NCBI GenBank assembly: GCA_965116625.1
Contig: OZ220717.1
Location: 1,550,001 to 1,614,000 of the forward strand
Source: VXNE01 sp965116625
GTDB lineage: Bacteria; Pseudomonadota; Gammaproteobacteria; Pseudomonadales; Azotimanducaceae
Direction: 5' to 3'
DNA length: 64,000 bases
The position numbers and the translations under genes were made by a program. Shown here one piece after another: positions 1-8,626 of this stretch (position 1 is the stretch's first letter; each line of letters begins with the position of its first letter). The notes below the pieces were generated by a model. That model was not told the origin of the DNA. It saw nothing but the letters and a program-made list of their open reading frames with translations, and searched no databases.

Positions 1-1
1 C

Positions 2-394
2 GGCGAGCGTACTAACCTGTTCGACCTTGAAGATCCTGCGAGTCCGGTGTCGCTGGGCGACCTGCCCCGGTTCTGGCAGGCGCCGTTCGTCCCGGGTTTC
101 ACGAACCGTTGTCCATTTGCCACGCTCCGCAAGGATGCGCTCGTTGCGGACGTCTTTTGCACCGGTTCGGCTTTTGTGGTCGCGTGGAACTCGGATTTCG
201 AATTCCTGGAAGGAACCGACTACATCGGCAGTACGCAGCCGGATCGATTCAACAGCCATGTGCCGGAATTCGCCGTTCCGGAAGACATGGCGGCCAGCCC
301 CGACGGACTCCATGTCTACCTCTCCACGCCCCGGCATGGGATCCTGATCTTCGAGCGGATCGGAAGCCAGGGCGACGAGGACGAGTCCGAGTAG
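2..394 (+). CDS. C-terminal part of a secreted beta-propeller-like protein (partial)
   Basis: The reading frame is open from the left edge of the window and stops at 392-394, so only about the last 130 residues are present. The segment SPDGLHVYLSTPRHGILIFE looks like the last blade of a YVTN/SdiA-regulated or LVIVD-type propeller, in which a strand ending in a Val/Ile-rich edge follows an SPDG turn. The tail is acidic (GDEDESE). Three cysteines lie in the visible part. The internal ATG at 47 is not a convincing start, because the frame reads on upstream with normal codon use. Family and function are not firmly assignable from this fragment. Confidence 0.55.
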   Translation, partial: GERTNLFDLEDPASPVSLGDLPRFWQAPFVPGFTNRCPFATLRKDALVADVFCTGSAFVVAWNSDFEFLEGTDYIGSTQPDRFNSHVPEFAVPEDMAASPDGLHVYLSTPRHGILIFERIGSQGDEDESE

Positions 395-433
395 CGCAGG
401 CCCAGACGCTGGATGTGGGCCAGTCCTCGCCGG

Positions 434-1531
434 TCAGTCGTCGAACACGAGAATCGAACGGCCGGCGATCCTGCCCTCCTCGAGGGCCGTCGTGGCTTCG
501 TTGATGTCGTCTAGCGAGTAGCGCTCCGTGACAAGCGCTTCGAGGTCGAGATCACCCCGCGCGTGCCAGTCGAGGAACATCGGAAAGTCGCGTTCGGGAC
601 AGCACGATCCGCCGAAGCTGCCGCGCAACTGCTTCTCGAACATGATCATCGCGCTTGCATTCAGTTCCAGGTTCGTGCCCGGAATGCCGACGAGGACCGC
701 CGTGCCGCCGCGGCGGGCGCCGAAATGGCCGGGCCGGCAGGCGGGCACGATCTGCTCCATGGTGGTCTTGAGTCCGATGCAGTCGAAGGCGTAGTCGACG
801 CCGGTCACGGGCGAGCCCCCGACGGCCAGGTCGTTCGGATGGTCCACAAGGGCGCGAATCTGTTCCACCGGATCGCCGTCGGCCGCATTGACGCCGTGGG
901 TCGCCCCGAACCGCTTGGCGAACGCCAGCTTCTCCTCGCTGAGATCGACGGCGATGATCGGGTTCGCCCGACGCATGCGGGCTCCGCAGATGGCTGACAG
1001 GCCAACGCCTCCGACGCCGAACACCGCAACGCTCTCGCCTTCCTGCACGTCGGCTGTATGGAGCACCGCGCCGGCACCCGTCATGACCGCGCAGCCGACG
1101 ATAGCGGTCACGTCCTTCGCGATGTCATCGTCGGCCTTCACCACGAACTGATGGTCGGTAATCGTGTTGTCAGCCCACGTGAACACGGCGTGGGATGCAA
1201 CGCCGCCGCCGGGCAGTTCCAGACTGATACGCGGGGGCACATCCTCGATGCCGGCGGCGTCTCGCGGCACCCAGGTGAGCAGCACCGTGTCGCCCTCGTC
1301 GACATGGGTGACAGCACTGCCTTTCTTCAGGACGATGCCGGTCGATTCGTGCCCGAGCAACGCAGGTTTCAGGCGGGGACCATGCATCTGGTGCAGCTGG
1401 GAGTGGCAGATGCCGGAGGCGAATTGCCGGACGACCACCTGTGTCGGCCCCGGATCGGGAAGGTCCATCTCGCGGATCTCCAGCGGTCCTTCGTGGTCCG
1501 GCAGAACGACTACGCGCGCAGGTGTACTCAT
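434..1531 (-). CDS. Zinc-dependent alcohol dehydrogenase (MDR family)
   Basis: This 365-residue medium-chain dehydrogenase/reductase probably oxidises an alcohol or a thiol adduct with NAD. The catalytic-zinc ligands are visible: Cys in GICHSQLH, the GHES motif (His/Glu), and a Cys in the VGCAVMTGAG helix. The nucleotide-binding fold shows GVGGVG followed by an acidic strand end (IAVDLS), which favours NAD over NADP. The lobe that normally carries the four cysteines of the structural zinc (after VLLTW) has none, so the structural zinc is absent. It lies downstream of nothing obvious on its strand and is separated from the mevalonate operon by a hairpin at 1566-1589. The exact substrate cannot be read from sequence. 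Confidence 0.85.
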   Translation of the reverse strand: MSTPARVVVLPDHEGPLEIREMDLPDPGPTQVVVRQFASGICHSQLHQMHGPRLKPALLGHESTGIVLKKGSAVTHVDEGDTVLLTWVPRDAAGIEDVPPRISLELPGGGVASHAVFTWADNTITDHQFVVKADDDIAKDVTAIVGCAVMTGAGAVLHTADVQEGESVAVFGVGGVGLSAICGARMRRANPIIAVDLSEEKLAFAKRFGATHGVNAADGDPVEQIRALVDHPNDLAVGGSPVTGVDYAFDCIGLKTTMEQIVPACRPGHFGARRGGTAVLVGIPGTNLELNASAMIMFEKQLRGSFGGSCCPERDFPMFLDWHARGDLDLEALVTERYSLDDINEATTALEEGRIAGRSILVFDD

Positions 1532-1565
1532 CGATGATTCCTCATATTCCGTTTGGGCAAAAGTC

Positions 1566-1589
1566 CGTCACAGCCGAAGGCGTGTGACG
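1566..1589 (-). terminator. Hairpin after the mevalonate operon
   Basis: An inverted repeat (CGTCACA-GCC, loop GAA, GGC-g-TGTGACG, one bulged base) sits about 25 bases beyond the stop codon of the HMGR-mevalonate kinase gene and just upstream of the alcohol dehydrogenase start. The stem is strong and GC-rich but no clear U-tract follows. It is probably a terminator or 3' stabilising hairpin for the minus-strand operon; a role in 5' control of the dehydrogenase gene is the alternative. Confidence 0.5.
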
Positions 1590-1611
1590 TGTCCCACCCC
1601 CGCCATGCACA

Positions 1612-3867
1612 CTAGCTTATCTCGAACTTGAGCGCCTTGAAGCCGCCGGTCGCGAGGGCGGCGACGACATCATCGGCGGAGTCGGGACAGAGCGCAATGA
1701 TGGACCCGCCGCCGCCGCCGCCGGTGAGTTTCGCGCCGATGGCGCCATGCGAGCGCGCGATATGCACCATTTCTTCGAGTTCGGGCGTCGACAACTGCAG
1801 CGCGTTCAGACTTCCATGACAGAGATTCATGAGTTCGCCCAGGTCGTCGAGCGCGCCTTCGCGCACGGCCTTTGCCGCGGATTGGGTCAGCGACTCGATC
1901 TGATCGAATATCGCCTCGTATAGCGCGGGTTGACGCTCGTGCGCCGCGCGTACCTGTGCGACGGTATGCGACGTCAGGCTGTCCCTGCCGCAGATGCCGA
2001 TCACCATGGGGATGGGGCGCGCGGTCGCCACCGGGTGAAACTCCGGCGTCCCGGGGTTCCGGTACAGGACCGGCTCACCGTAGGTTGCGACGGTGTTGTC
2101 GACGCCGGAAGGCGTGCCGTGCGCTGCCGTCTCGCACTCGAAGGCGAAGCCGTTGACGTCGCTGTCCGACAGTTTGAGCGCATAGTGGGCATCCAGCGCA
2201 CGTATGACGGCGACCGCCATCGCGGAAGAGCCGCCGAGGCCCTTGGCCAGGGGCACATGGGGAAAGACCTGGATGGTCATCGGCCGGTCGGCCAGGTCGA
2301 GCCGCTTGAGCAGCATCGCCAGGATGGCCGCGAAACCCCGAGGGTGATCCTCGAGTTGCCTGATCTGTTCATCCAACCCCCAGTTGGGGATCACCAGGTG
2401 CACCCCTTCGCTGGCTTCGAGCACGCGGGCCTCGACCGCCAGCGGTATGGGTGCGGCGAGGGCTGAACGGCCATAGACAACGGCGTGCTCGCCGCAAACG
2501 ATGACCTTGCCGTGGGCCGCGCTGCGCTCGCCACGCTCGGATGCCACGATTGCGGGTGCGCCGCGCTGCATTCGCTCCACGATTTCCCGCGCTTTCCATA
2601 CCTTGATCTCGCCGGACTCCACCAGCGCTTCGACGATGGTGTCGAACAGCTCCTCGGGGGCGCCGGCCGCCGAGGCCACGCTGCGTGCATGCAGTGTCAT
2701 GTGATGTTGCTGAATCCCGGCGGTGGCGAGTGAACGCAGCGCGGCATAGTTCTGGGCCAACCCCACCGCACCCATCACGCCGGCCAGCTCTGTCGCGTTC
2801 GGGGTCCCGAGCAGGCGATGGGCGATACGAACGGTGGGATTGGTTTCGAGCGCGCCGCCCACGGTGCCGACCTTCATCGGCATGTCAATCTCTCCGACAA
2901 GATCGCCGCTCGAGTTCCTGCTCCAGCGCGTCAGGCCCCGGTACTTGCCGTCGCGCGCGGCGTATGCGTGCGCGGCGGCCTCGATGGCGCGGAAGTCGTT
3001 GCCCGTGGCAATGGCGACAGCGTCGACACCGTTCATGATGCCCTTGTTGTGGGTTGCCGCCCGGTACGGGTCCACCAGGGCGAGGTCGCTGGCCAGGATG
3101 ATTCCATCGCGAACCTCGGCATCCGAGTAGCCCCTCACATCGAGGTTGTGCACCGGTATGCGAACCGACGCCCGCACCAGTGCCCGGTCGGTGAGATTCG
3201 ACAGGATACGCAGAAACACCTTGCCGCCGGTGATCGCCTCGACGAGGCCGGCGATCCCTTCGCACATGCCGTTCACGAGGTTGGCTCCCATGGCGTCCCG
3301 CGTGTCCACCAACAGGTGCAGAACGACCATCTCTCGGCCATCGTCAGGCGCCGTGTGATGGAACGCTTCGATGTCCCGCGCGCCGCCGCCCCGCGCCACC
3401 ATGTTGGGATGCAGCCTGTTGGCCAGGTCGACGATCTCGTCCTTGTGCGCAAGCAGGGACGCCATCGCGGCCTGGGCGTCGGGGAAGTCGACCACCTGTA
3501 CCTGTCCGATCAGGACCGGGTCCGTCGTGACGGCTTGAAACCCGCCCGACAGACGTGCCGTGCGGGCGGCGCCCGAAAGTCCGGCAACGATGGACGGTTC
3601 CTCCACGGAAAGGGGCACGATGTAGTCCTTGCCGTTGACGAGGAAGTTGAGCGCCACGCCGAAGGGCAGGCCCAGAACGCCGACGACGTTCTCGATCATC
3701 CTGTCGGCGACCGTCGCCTTGAGCGTGTGCTCTCCGGAGGTCAGCGCCTGGACATCCTCGTCGGTCAGCAGGCCGCGTTCGCGCAGTGCCGCAATACGAT
3801 CGTTGATTGGCAGCTTGAAGAAGCCGGATATTCGAGAGCTAGGTGCGGAGTCGGACTTGTAGGCCAT
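1612..3867 (-). CDS. Bifunctional class II HMG-CoA reductase / mevalonate kinase fusion
   Basis: This is one 751-residue polypeptide. Residues 1 to about 440 are a class II (bacterial) HMG-CoA reductase: ENVVG with Glu59, DTRDAMGAN near 189-196, HNKGIMNG with Lys275, TGND with Asp291 and LHARSVA with His393 correspond to the family's catalytic Glu, Lys, Asp and His. Residues from about 450 to the end are a GHMP-family mevalonate kinase: GKVIVCGEHAVVYG, the ATP loop KGLGGSSA (542-549), GTPSGVDN and the C-terminal glycine-rich KLTGGGGGG. Both halves look full length and catalytically intact, joined by a short linker with no stop or frameshift. The start at 3867 (MAYKSD) lies 29 bases inside the end of the phosphomevalonate kinase gene, so translation is probably coupled. 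The predicted product would reduce HMG-CoA to mevalonate and phosphorylate it to 5-phosphomevalonate. The only alternative is an assembly error joining two genes. Confidence 0.93.
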   Translation of the reverse strand: MAYKSDSAPSSRISGFFKLPINDRIAALRERGLLTDEDVQALTSGEHTLKATVADRMIENVVGVLGLPFGVALNFLVNGKDYIVPLSVEEPSIVAGLSGAARTARLSGGFQAVTTDPVLIGQVQVVDFPDAQAAMASLLAHKDEIVDLANRLHPNMVARGGGARDIEAFHHTAPDDGREMVVLHLLVDTRDAMGANLVNGMCEGIAGLVEAITGGKVFLRILSNLTDRALVRASVRIPVHNLDVRGYSDAEVRDGIILASDLALVDPYRAATHNKGIMNGVDAVAIATGNDFRAIEAAAHAYAARDGKYRGLTRWSRNSSGDLVGEIDMPMKVGTVGGALETNPTVRIAHRLLGTPNATELAGVMGAVGLAQNYAALRSLATAGIQQHHMTLHARSVASAAGAPEELFDTIVEALVESGEIKVWKAREIVERMQRGAPAIVASERGERSAAHGKVIVCGEHAVVYGRSALAAPIPLAVEARVLEASEGVHLVIPNWGLDEQIRQLEDHPRGFAAILAMLLKRLDLADRPMTIQVFPHVPLAKGLGGSSAMAVAVIRALDAHYALKLSDSDVNGFAFECETAAHGTPSGVDNTVATYGEPVLYRNPGTPEFHPVATARPIPMVIGICGRDSLTSHTVAQVRAAHERQPALYEAIFDQIESLTQSAAKAVREGALDDLGELMNLCHGSLNALQLSTPELEEMVHIARSHGAIGAKLTGGGGGGSIIALCPDSADDVVAALATGGFKALKFEIS

Positions 3868-4807
3868 GCCGTGAAATCTCTGCCGGTACGACGAGGAAAC
3901 CCTCCCGCTCAATACGCTCCCGGTAGGCAACGAGAGCGTTGGGATCGCGCGATACGCCCATGCCCATGTCGCCGCCGGCGCCGCACGGTTTATAGAGGAC
4001 GCCAGTCGCTTTGGCAAGGCTGGCCGCGCGCAGGTGCTGGGGGGAGAAGATGCCGATCCGGGCGGCGCGATCGAGTGCGAGGAGGGCATCGATGTATTCG
4101 GCCAACGCTTCCAGGAAATCGGTTCCCGACTCGGCGACCGCCGTGGCGGAGCGCACCAGGGCGCGCAGTTCTGGCGGTGATCCCCCGGCCCGCCATGCAT
4201 CGAAACGCCGAACCAGGGTGGGGGTGTCTGCGCCGACCCCGGTGAACGCGAACATGTAGTGTATGTCGGGCGGCAGCGTGGCTTTCCGGGGGTGGCCGTC
4301 CTGGTACCGGATGACACCGCCGCACCAGGACGCGGCGACATCCACGCCGCTGCCGCCGCCGCCCTGCAGTCCGTGGTGTGCTGCCAACGCGCGCTCCAGG
4401 GTCGGGGTCTTGCCGGCCAGTTCGGCCAACGCACCCGTGACGGCAACGGCACAGGCAGCGCTGGACCCGAATCCCAGCTTTTCGGCACCCTGGTAGAAGG
4501 GCCGGGAGTCGATCCGGATGTCCAGGTGTTCGGGCAGTGTTCGCGAATCGACGTCGAGACTCGTCATGGCGGACCTTGCGAGCGCTGCGGGGCCGGCGTC
4601 CGGCAATTCGTCGCGGGGATGCGCGGCGCGTGCTTCAAAGCCATGACTGACGAAAGACCAGCCGCCCGACGTCGCGGGTGTCATCCGGCACGTGACACGA
4701 CGTTCCACGGCGGCAGCCAGCGCCGGCGCCCCTGCGAGGACGGCGTATTCTCCCGTCAGCACCTGTTTGCCGGGAGCGGTCGCCTCGATGGCGCGCGGAT
4801 CAGCCAC
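3839..4807 (-). CDS. Phosphomevalonate kinase (GHMP kinase)
   Basis: This 322-residue GHMP kinase probably converts 5-phosphomevalonate to 5-diphosphomevalonate with ATP. The three GHMP motifs are in order: APGKQVLTGEYAVLAG near the N-terminus (residues 11-26), the ATP loop LGFGSSAACA (111-120), and the C-terminal CGAGGDMGMGV. HHGLQGGGGSGVDVAAS between motifs is typical of phosphomevalonate rather than mevalonate kinases. It is the middle gene of the mevalonate operon, 42 bases after the decarboxylase and overlapping the HMGR-kinase fusion by 29 bases. Assignment between the phosphomevalonate and mevalonate kinase steps rests on family resemblance plus the fact that a mevalonate kinase domain is already present next door. 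Confidence 0.88.
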   Translation of the reverse strand: MADPRAIEATAPGKQVLTGEYAVLAGAPALAAAVERRVTCRMTPATSGGWSFVSHGFEARAAHPRDELPDAGPAALARSAMTSLDVDSRTLPEHLDIRIDSRPFYQGAEKLGFGSSAACAVAVTGALAELAGKTPTLERALAAHHGLQGGGGSGVDVAASWCGGVIRYQDGHPRKATLPPDIHYMFAFTGVGADTPTLVRRFDAWRAGGSPPELRALVRSATAVAESGTDFLEALAEYIDALLALDRAARIGIFSPQHLRAASLAKATGVLYKPCGAGGDMGMGVSRDPNALVAYRERIEREGFLVVPAEISRHGLQVRLRT

Positions 4808-4849
4808 GATTCGACTCGGCGCCGGCGTTCGGGCAGGTGGTCGAGCAGG

Positions 4850-5872
4850 CTACGATGGCACGCATGTCGCGCCGGGTCCGAGACCCGTGACATGGATGTC
4901 CCGTACGCCGGGGAGTTCGTCGAGCGCGGCGCGCACCTTCGCCGTGTCGCCGGGAAGGCAGACGGCCTTGATCTGGGGTCCGGCGTCGATGGTAAAGAAC
5001 ACGCCGACACCGGTTTCGCGCAACGCGCGAATGCGTCGTATCCCTTCCATGGTGCCGGCATTCCAGTACACGAGCGGCGGGTCGGTGGTCAGCATCACTG
5101 CGTGCATCCTGAGACAGCTCGCTTCGGCAATACTCCCAAGCGCGGCAAAATCCCGGTGTGCGACGGCGGTGAGCGCCGCGTCGCAGTCCCTCGCGGTCGA
5201 ATCAATCCACGCCTCGTAGAACGGGGATGTCTGCCGCGAAAGTTCCATGCCCTCGGTGGAGCCGATGGTCTTGCGTTCGCGGGAAGTTACCGCGACGACC
5301 ACGTTGAGAGCCCATTCGTCGGGTGCGAGCAGTTGTTCTGCGGCCCAGACGTTGCCGGCAGCGAGAATGGCGAAGCCGCCCGCCATGGACCGCGCCGCGG
5401 AAGCCGAGCCGCGCCGTGCCCATCGGGACTGTTCATCGAGCGTTAGGTCCAGGCGCATGGCCCCGTTGATCGCGGTGACGAGCGCCGCCATGCCGGATGC
5501 CGAGGACGCCAGCCCGGAGGCAGTGGGAAAGTTGTTGGACGTATCGACGGCGAGCGGAGGTATGTCGAAGTTCTCCCGCAGGAGGCGCAGGAAGCCCTCG
5601 ATCTTCGCATCGGTGACCTGCCGTCCGTTCACCACGATGTGGTCAGTCCCACGCGTTTCTGCGACCGTGGTCTTCGTTTTCAGCGTGTCCAGGGTGATGG
5701 AGAGCGATGGGGTCGCGGGGGTGTTCGTTACGGCACAACCCTTGCCCCAGTACTTCACCAGCGCGACGTTGGGATGTGCTACGGCGGTGGCCCGCCGAAC
5801 TCCGGCGGGCGCTTTGCTGGGTGCTTCCTGCTTCACGGCGATGACTCTGAACCCCGTCGGTGGTTTAATCAT
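4850..5872 (-). CDS. mvaD: Diphosphomevalonate decarboxylase
   Basis: This 340-residue enzyme should convert 5-diphosphomevalonate to isopentenyl diphosphate, CO2 and phosphate with ATP. VAHPNVALVKYWGK (residues 31-44) is the hallmark N-terminal motif, FPTASGLASSASG the phosphate-binding loop with its serines, and TIDAGP carries the catalytic Asp (about residue 296). The ATG at 5872 gives an N-terminal extension of about 25 residues before the conserved core; upstream codons in the same frame belong to the divergent promoter region. It is the first gene of the operon decarboxylase, phosphomevalonate kinase, HMGR-mevalonate kinase. HMG-CoA synthase, thiolase and IPP isomerase are not in the window and must be elsewhere. 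Confidence 0.93.
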   Translation of the reverse strand: MIKPPTGFRVIAVKQEAPSKAPAGVRRATAVAHPNVALVKYWGKGCAVTNTPATPSLSITLDTLKTKTTVAETRGTDHIVVNGRQVTDAKIEGFLRLLRENFDIPPLAVDTSNNFPTASGLASSASGMAALVTAINGAMRLDLTLDEQSRWARRGSASAARSMAGGFAILAAGNVWAAEQLLAPDEWALNVVVAVTSRERKTIGSTEGMELSRQTSPFYEAWIDSTARDCDAALTAVAHRDFAALGSIAEASCLRMHAVMLTTDPPLVYWNAGTMEGIRRIRALRETGVGVFFTIDAGPQIKAVCLPGDTAKVRAALDELPGVRDIHVTGLGPGATCVPS

Positions 5873-5965
5873 ACTGTCATTCAACCATTCAACGAGCTGC
5901 CGGTGGCGCGACGGATCCGGGCGGCGCGTTGCAAATCGGGCGGATTGGCCCGGGGAGGACAATCC

Positions 5966-6655
5966 ATGGCTGGCCGTTTCGAGACGCTGACCGTCGACGG
6001 CATGGACATGTCCGCCTATGTCGCCGGCCCCGACAAGACGCGTCCCGGTGTTCTTGTCTGCATCCACGCGCCGGGGGTGGATCCTTTCATTCAGGATATC
6101 TGCGTGCGCCTCGAGACCGCCGGCTTCACCGCGGTCGCGCCGGATCTCTACCATCGCCATGACATCGACGGCCGCGGGCCGATGGAGCGGATGGCGCTGC
6201 TGCGCGACGATCAGATCCTGCGGGACTTCGGTGCGACCAAGGCTTACCTGAACGAATGCTCCAACGGCAGGCAACTCGTCGTCGGCTTCTGCATGGGGGG
6301 CCGCCTTGCCTACCTGTGGGCGGCGCAAGATGGCGACGTACGGGCGGCGGCAGTCTTCTACGGCGGCAACATCATGGTGCCATGGGGTGAAGACAACCCG
6401 GCACCGTTCGAGCGCACGGCAGAGATCGACTGCCCGCTATTGGGCCTGTTCGGGAACGAGGACGAAAACCCGAGCCCGGCGGACGTGGACAAGATCGAGG
6501 CCGAACTTGAACGGCTTGGAAAGTCCTACACGTTCCACCGGTACGACGAGGCGGGACATGCGTTTCTCAACGCCATGCGCCCATCACATCGCCCTCAGCC
6601 CGCCGAGGACGCATGGGGCAAGTGCCTCAAGTTCCTGCGCGAGCACGCGGACTGA
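5966..6655 (+). CDS. Dienelactone hydrolase family protein
   Basis: This 229-residue alpha/beta hydrolase of the dienelactone hydrolase type uses a Cys nucleophile. GFCMGGRLAY is the nucleophile elbow (Cys instead of Ser), an acidic residue follows in FGNEDENPSP, and the catalytic His is in DEAGHAF. The family opens the lactone ring in aromatic ring-cleavage pathways, but many members act on other esters, so the substrate is open. The ATG at 5966 is preceded by a good ribosome-binding site (GGGGAGG). It is divergent from the mevalonate operon, and the 93 bases between them should hold both promoters. Confidence 0.85.
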   Translation: MAGRFETLTVDGMDMSAYVAGPDKTRPGVLVCIHAPGVDPFIQDICVRLETAGFTAVAPDLYHRHDIDGRGPMERMALLRDDQILRDFGATKAYLNECSNGRQLVVGFCMGGRLAYLWAAQDGDVRAAAVFYGGNIMVPWGEDNPAPFERTAEIDCPLLGLFGNEDENPSPADVDKIEAELERLGKSYTFHRYDEAGHAFLNAMRPSHRPQPAEDAWGKCLKFLREHAD

Positions 6656-6708
6656 GCAAGTGACCTGGCGGGGGCACTTGCGTGCCTTCCGTGCGGCGTA
6701 GCGCCGCC

Positions 6709-8199
6709 ATGGCTTTGAGACCGAATGTCGTCGTGATCATGACGGACCAGCAACGTGCCGATGTAACCAGGCGCGAAGGATTTCCACTCGATACCACTCC
6801 TTTCCTGGATGGTCTCGCCACACAGGGCACCTGGTTTGATCGGGCTTATACAACGATGCCCGCCTGCCTTCCGGCACGTGTGAGCATGTTGACGGGTCGG
6901 TACCCGAGCGCGACGCATGTGCGGACAAATCACAACGGGGAAGACGCGTTTTTCGAAACTGACCTCTACGAGGTAATGCGTCGGCAGGGATATAGCACTG
7001 CGCTCTGCGGAAAGAACCATTCCCATCTCGATGCAGACCGGATGGACTACTACTTCCCCCTGGCTCACCACGGTGGATCTGGCAAGGACCGAACAGATGA
7101 CGAGGTGGCATTTGACGAGTACCTGGCCAGCCTTCGAATGCGTGCCGACTTCGACCCATCGCCATTTGGCGTTGAGGTCCAGTGTCCGTTCCGGGCGGTG
7201 ACCGCCGCCACGAACTGGATTGATGGGATCCCCGATGGGACTGGTCCTTTCTTCCTATGGCTGTCGTTCCCCGAACCACACAATCCATACCAGGTGCCCG
7301 AGCCCTATTTCTCCATGTTTCCACCGGAAACGCTGCCCCCAACGCTCTCTGATGAATCGGCACTTGAGACGAAGGGCTTCAAGTATCAATGGTTGCGCCA
7401 CATTGGCGAGACAGCGTTCCACGACTATGCGGAGCAACTCCCCCGCGCGCGGTCCAATTACCTGGGAATGCTCCGATTGATCGACGACCAGGTCAGTCGC
7501 TTCTTCGACTACCTGGACGCGAAAGGACTGCGGGATAACACGATCGTCATCTTCCTGTCGGATCATGGCGACTATGTGGGTGAGTACGGGCTGGTACGCA
7601 AGGGCGCGGAATTGCCCGAGGTCCTCATTCGTATCCCGGTCCTGGCGGTGGGTCCGGACATTCTCGCTAGTGATAGACCCCATTCAGCACACGTCACGAC
7701 TGCTGACATCATGCCGACACTTTGCGAAGCCATAGGGACGGACATTCCGCGGGGAGTTCAGGGACGGAGCCTATGGCCACTGTTGACGGGGAAGGAATAC
7801 CCCGACGAGGAATTCGACAGTGCCTATGCGGAACACGGTTTCGGTGGATTGCATTACGCGGCTGACGATGACTATGACGCGCATGCGGACGGGCTTCATC
7901 CGGCAATCGGTTTTGACGAGTTGAACGGCTGGTCGCAAAGCGGAACGATGCGCGCGATACGCAGTGGTGACTGGAAGCTTGTCTTCGATATGCAGGAACA
8001 CGGACAACTCTACAACCTGGCGGAGGACCCTGTTGAGCTGAATGACCTTTTCGATCATCCGGACTATGCGGATGTCCAATCAAGGATGCTGGCCAAGCTG
8101 CTAGGTTGGACGTTACGCGTTCAGGACCCGCTGCCTCACCCCCGCCGCCGGTACAGGTTCAAGTCCGACAAACGAAACTACTGGTCCCCCTACCGCTAA
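6709..8199 (+). CDS. Type I sulfatase (formylglycine-dependent)
   Basis: This roughly 496-residue member of the alkaline phosphatase/sulfatase superfamily starts with NVVVIMTDQQR, the metal-binding Asp strand. CLPARVSMLTGRYP is the S1 sulfatase signature C-x-P-x-R, whose Cys is converted to formylglycine. Further metal ligands are visible in FLSDHGDYVGEYG. No signal peptide is seen, so it is probably cytoplasmic. The ATG at 6709 fits the family start better than the upstream GTG at 6682. Codon use looks less GC-rich than its neighbours, which may indicate recent acquisition. A maturation enzyme is required, and none is convincing in this window (see the PEGA/FGE-like protein). The substrate (choline sulfate, sulfated glycan or aryl sulfate) is not decidable. 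Confidence 0.88.
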   Translation: MALRPNVVVIMTDQQRADVTRREGFPLDTTPFLDGLATQGTWFDRAYTTMPACLPARVSMLTGRYPSATHVRTNHNGEDAFFETDLYEVMRRQGYSTALCGKNHSHLDADRMDYYFPLAHHGGSGKDRTDDEVAFDEYLASLRMRADFDPSPFGVEVQCPFRAVTAATNWIDGIPDGTGPFFLWLSFPEPHNPYQVPEPYFSMFPPETLPPTLSDESALETKGFKYQWLRHIGETAFHDYAEQLPRARSNYLGMLRLIDDQVSRFFDYLDAKGLRDNTIVIFLSDHGDYVGEYGLVRKGAELPEVLIRIPVLAVGPDILASDRPHSAHVTTADIMPTLCEAIGTDIPRGVQGRSLWPLLTGKEYPDEEFDSAYAEHGFGGLHYAADDDYDAHADGLHPAIGFDELNGWSQSGTMRAIRSGDWKLVFDMQEHGQLYNLAEDPVELNDLFDHPDYADVQSRMLAKLLGWTLRVQDPLPHPRRRYRFKSDKRNYWSPYR

Positions 8200-8233
8200 C
8201 CACTGGTTCCGCAGGACGACGAGTGGGGCCCTG

Positions 8234-8626
8234 CTAACGCTTCGGAATCCCGTACAGGTAGCGCGTATTGACCTCGGCCTCGTTGCCGTCCGGGTCGATC
8301 ATGAACAACGTCCGGCCCTCGCCCCGTTTGCCCATTGGCCCGCGGGTGAAGAACTGCGGTCCCACCACTCTCCCGGCGATCTCGTCGAAGGTATCTTCGG
8401 TGACCGTGAAGGAGAAATGCATGGGGCCGCCGCCCCGGTGACGCCCCGAGTGGCCCTGGACCTGCAGAACGACATGGCTCCGTTCGCACTGCAGGTAGGC
8501 GCGCTGATCGTCGCGCTTGGCCACGGGGATGCCCAGCAGGTTGTGATAGAAGTCGACCGCCCTGGCCAGGTCCTTCACGTCGAGGAAGATCTCCTCGATA
8601 CCGATAATGCCCATGAGATGTCCCAT
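8234..8626 (-). CDS. VOC (glyoxalase/bleomycin resistance/dioxygenase) family protein
   Basis: This 130-residue single-domain vicinal oxygen chelate protein has two beta-alpha-beta-beta-beta modules: EIFLDVKDLARAVDFYHNLLGIP followed by strands, and MHFSFTVTEDTFDEI followed by DPDGNEAEV. The second module ends with the typical glutamate metal ligand (DPDGNEAEV). Members range from glyoxalases to extradiol dioxygenases, so the reaction is unknown. A second ATG at 8614 with GGGA upstream is an alternative start. It is convergent with the sulfatase gene. Confidence 0.8.
   Translation of the reverse strand: MGHLMGIIGIEEIFLDVKDLARAVDFYHNLLGIPVAKRDDQRAYLQCERSHVVLQVQGHSGRHRGGGPMHFSFTVTEDTFDEIAGRVVGPQFFTRGPMGKRGEGRTLFMIDPDGNEAEVNTRYLYGIPKR

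Noticed and set aside
2818..4245. A 475-codon plus-strand frame
   Set aside because: It is antisense to the HMGR-mevalonate kinase fusion and the phosphomevalonate kinase; no motif supports it.
3868..4488. An N-terminal extension of the HMGR-mevalonate kinase frame by 207 codons
   Set aside because: The extension overlaps the phosphomevalonate kinase gene in another frame and is Ser/Arg/Pro-rich without homology; the ATG at 3867 begins the recognisable reductase.
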